DNA from: Pantoea sp. At-9b
Lineage (GTDB): Bacteria; Pseudomonadota; Gammaproteobacteria; Enterobacterales; Enterobacteriaceae
Reading direction: 5' to 3'
NCBI RefSeq assembly: GCF_000175935.2
Contig: NC_014837.1
Coordinates: 2,108,001 to 2,172,000 of the forward strand
Length of the DNA: 64,000 nt
The notes beneath the pieces are model-generated. The model made no database searches, was not told the origin of the DNA, and saw only the letters and a list, made by a program, of their open reading frames with translations. Both the position numbers and the translations under genes were made by a program. This document shows positions 62,303 through 64,000 of this stretch, piece after piece. Every line of letters begins with the position of its first letter. Position 1 is the stretch's first letter.

Positions 62303-62347
62303 GCAACCGAGTGCGCAAACGGTTGCTCAGTTTCGCAATCGGTTGCG
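62303..62347. promoter_or_regulatory. Three GCAA-N-CGGTTGC-type palindromic sites upstream of guaD
   Basis: GCAACCGAGTGCGC (62303-62316), GCGCAAACGGTTGC (62313-62326) and CGCAATCGGTTGCG (62334-62347) are variants of one near-palindrome, the first inverted. They lie 147-191 bp upstream of the guaD ATG. The shape recalls LacI/PurR-type operators; no such regulator gene is in the window. The 310-base gap from guaD to the terminator at 62470 holds no other feature I can support. Confidence 0.55.
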
Positions 62348-62469
62348 ATTTAACAATTGCCGTGAAGCGCGCGTTTTGATGACCTTTGCCGCGCGCTCGG
62401 TTGTGCCATGTTGGTGCAGCGGTGCGCTGAAAGCGTGCAGGTAAAATTCAGCAGTAGATATCAGGCATT

Positions 62470-62493
62470 AAAAAAGGCCGCCTTAGCGACCTT
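62470..62493 (-). terminator. Intrinsic terminator of the two-gene unit
   Basis: On the minus strand AAGGTCGC-TAAG-GCGGCCTT (one T-G pair, eight-pair stem) is followed by TTTTTT. It lies 20 bases after the stop of the 60-residue gene, a textbook rho-independent terminator. Confidence 0.8.
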
Positions 62494-62513
62494 AATTGAT
62501 TTAGTCATACAGA

Positions 62514-62696
62514 TTAAGCACATGCTTCGTTGCGATGGGCGCTATCGTCAGCACATTCAACCACACCATTTAACACTGAAGGAGATGGCACTTGTGCGAG
62601 AGTGGTTGAAAACATGTGAGAGTCATTCACAGCTTTGATTGCATTTTTTTGCAACTCAGGACTCATAGCGTCAAGTATTTCTTGAGTGGTTCTCAT
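62514..62696 (-). CDS. Small hypothetical protein (60 residues)
   Basis: GGGAG lies six bases before the ATG at 62696, and a strong terminator follows the stop, so this short frame is probably real. Text: an N-terminal helix MRTTQEILDAMSPELQKNAIKAV, then polar sequence ending CADDSAHRNEACA with two Cys and one His. No family recognised. It is encoded 68 bases downstream of the 189-residue gene and is the second member of a two-gene unit. A small partner (antitoxin-like, adaptor) of the first protein is a guess. Confidence 0.65.
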   Translation of the reverse strand: MRTTQEILDAMSPELQKNAIKAVNDSHMFSTTLAQVPSPSVLNGVVECADDSAHRNEACA

Positions 62697-62764
62697 GTTT
62701 TTCTCCCGTCAACGGCTTTACTGAGTCTACTCCCTTCTGCTCAAATGTTCTACAGCAGCTTAAG

Positions 62765-63334
62765 TTAGTCTTCAGCCGACTCAAAATCATGCAGTCCAGC
62801 CAGACCTCTTAAATGCACCAGTTTATCCTGAATGGATCTCAGTGAAGCTTCCATACTTCCCCCAGAAAGAGGTTCAAAAGTTAAATACGAATAATAAGCT
62901 TTAGCATGTTCGAGTGGATTAATGACACGAATATGTGTGGCCTGAACTGTGCGAGCGAAGATAAATGCAACGTTTAATGCAACAAAACCCATTCGACCGG
63001 TAAGCGGGTCATCGTAAGCAACCCGTTTAAAATGCTCGACCATATGTATATTAACAATCTGGTTTCTCATGTCGTATGAGAAAACTGCCGCACCGATGGT
63101 CATTGGCGGCCTGCCTTTTGTCGACACCGCGAGGGTGAACTTATTTTCTAGCCGATGGTGATGATTACGGAACCAATCGCTCCAATCCAAAACTTTCCCA
63201 CGCGTTTGTTCCACCATAAGCGATTGACTTTTTGTGAGAAAATCAAGGGTGAGCTTGAGATTCATTGCCTCAAGCTGTTCCTGGGTCTGGACGAGTGCCA
63301 GTTCATTAATCAAAGCAATGGTTTCGTCATCCAT
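62765..63334 (-). CDS. Hypothetical protein, possible GNAT-like fold
   Basis: 189 residues. The N-terminal part is helical (ETIALINELALVQTQEQLEAMNLKLTLDFLTKSQSLMVEQTRG). The centre has strands NKFTLAVSTKGRPPMTIGAAVFSYDMRNQIVNIHMVEHFKR. The end VAFIFARTVQATHIRVINPLEHAKAYYSYLTFEPL resembles the last strand-helix-strand of GNAT acetyltransferases, but no CoA-binding loop is clear. It is more AT-rich than the purine genes and transcribed leftward with a 60-residue gene and its own terminator. It lies in a non-conserved slot next to ydfG, so it may be recently acquired. Confidence 0.7.
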   Translation of the reverse strand: MDDETIALINELALVQTQEQLEAMNLKLTLDFLTKSQSLMVEQTRGKVLDWSDWFRNHHHRLENKFTLAVSTKGRPPMTIGAAVFSYDMRNQIVNIHMVEHFKRVAYDDPLTGRMGFVALNVAFIFARTVQATHIRVINPLEHAKAYYSYLTFEPLSGGSMEASLRSIQDKLVHLRGLAGLHDFESAED

Positions 63335-63454
63335 AAGCGTTCATTCCCTATTTCCCGATTTGCGGGACACTGGCCTTATTTTAAATTTGAGGTGGATTTT
63401 TTCAATCTGAATCAATAAATTAATCTAACGCTTAATCGTTTGAGGAACAGTGAG

Positions 63455-64000
63455 ATGATTATTTTTGTTACCGGTGCGACGGCCGGTTTTGGTCAAAGTA
63501 TCACCCGCCGCTTCATTGCTACAGGTCATAAAGTGATCGCCAGCGGACGCCGCGTTGAGCGTTTGCAGGAATTAAAAGACGAGTTGGGCGACAATCTCTA
63601 CACCGTACAACTGGATGTGCGTAACCGCGCTGCCATCGAAGAGGTGATTGCCGCGCTGCCCGCCGAATGGCGCAATGTTGATGTGCTGGTTAACAATGCC
63701 GGTCTGGCACTGGGTATTGAACCCGCGCATAAAGCCAATATCGAAGATTGGGAAAATATGATCGACACCAACAACAAAGGGTTGGTGTATATGACGCGCG
63801 CCCTGCTGCCCGGCATGGTGGAACGCAATATCGGTCATATCATCAATATTGGCTCGATTGCCGGTAGCTGGCCGTATGCCGGTGGCAACGTCTACGGCGC
63901 GACTAAAGCCTTTGTGCGCCAGTTCAGCCTGAACCTGCGTACCGATCTGCACGGCACCGCGCTGCGCGTGACCGATATTGAACCCGGTCTGGTGGGCGGC
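63455..64000 (+). CDS. ydfG: NADP-dependent 3-hydroxy acid / serine dehydrogenase YdfG (3' end outside window)
   Basis: The ATG at 63455 follows GAGGAA; 182 residues are in the window and the frame runs off the end. It reads as a short-chain dehydrogenase: NADP motif VTGATAGFG, NNAG, Ser-Tyr-Lys catalytic set in INIGSIAGSWPYAGGNVYGATKAF, and the motif DIEPGLVGG at the border. The text is very close to E. coli YdfG as I remember it (ETMIDTNNKGLVYMTRA-type block). It oxidises L-allo-threonine, serine and 3-hydroxy acids with NADP. It is divergent from the unknown two-gene unit. Confidence 0.94.
   Translation, partial: MIIFVTGATAGFGQSITRRFIATGHKVIASGRRVERLQELKDELGDNLYTVQLDVRNRAAIEEVIAALPAEWRNVDVLVNNAGLALGIEPAHKANIEDWENMIDTNNKGLVYMTRALLPGMVERNIGHIINIGSIAGSWPYAGGNVYGATKAFVRQFSLNLRTDLHGTALRVTDIEPGLVGG

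Noticed and set aside
62408..62638. A 76-residue rightward open frame overlapping the 60-residue gene
   Set aside because: It has no ribosome site, overlaps the leftward gene antisense and runs through its terminator; the leftward gene has a good ribosome site and terminator.

Overview
The window reads as DNA of an enterobacterium of the Erwiniaceae (Pantoea/Erwinia type). The grounds are the ydfG and dcp sequences, an OmpC/OmpF-type porin, moderate-to-high GC, good AGGAG-type ribosome sites, and five paired 22-bp REP-like palindromes built on GCGCGATTTATCGCGC. This is an inference from remembered family features, not from a search. I saw no rRNA, tRNA, insertion sequence, phage gene or CRISPR array. 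Most of the window is accessory catabolism, transport and regulation.

Region 1 (1-15567) is a catabolic locus for an amino-acid-like nitrogen compound. A compact operator with four GTATAC-type elements (10793-10827) sits midway between two divergent units. Leftward: a fused three-module (HcnABC-like) FAD oxidoreductase, an M20 hydrolase, an ABC ATPase and a LysR regulator. After a separate promoter region come an MFS importer, amidase, RidA and a DadA-like dehydrogenase. Rightward: a DapA-family lyase, ABC binding protein, permease, dihydropyrimidinase-like hydrolase and a GntR regulator. The ABC transporter is therefore split across the operator.

Region 2 (15707-20756) holds a cupin, an AT-rich orphan gene, and a leftward operon: binding protein, a fused ABC permease-ATPase, GntR regulator and a DUF1989 (urea-carboxylase-associated) protein.

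Region 3 (20867-39864) is the most unusual part. A 16-bp direct repeat close to GTTATACAAAGGGATA occurs in tandem at three promoters. It lies before a porin/FMN-reductase unit (two copies), between the divergent isochorismatase and amidohydrolase units (three copies), and before a MarA-sized AraC regulator (two copies). The leftward isochorismatase unit continues through two XapX proteins and a receiver into a 1857-residue pseudokinase-like/AAA/GAF/PAS/histidine kinase; a FixJ-like regulator converges on it. The rightward unit encodes an amidohydrolase, DoxX protein, MFS exporter and alpha/beta hydrolase, followed by a convergent pirin. I infer one coordinated stimulus-response and catabolic system of unknown substrate.

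Region 4 (40019-46435) pairs a LysR gene with two ureohydrolases that bracket a complete polar amino acid ABC transporter, and an FAD amine oxidase: probably catabolism of guanidino compounds. Region 5 (46526-52614) has small enzymes, an AmpC-type beta-lactamase without ampR, an LsrF/FbaB-type aldolase, a cupin, a PAP2 phosphatase and a secreted eight-cysteine peptide.

Region 6 (52925-64000) is purine catabolism: hpxO, then (past dcp) xdhC, xdhB, xdhA and guaD, converting guanine to xanthine, urate and 5-hydroxyisourate. The xdh-guaD block and an unknown two-gene unit lie between dcp and ydfG, which are neighbours in E. coli.
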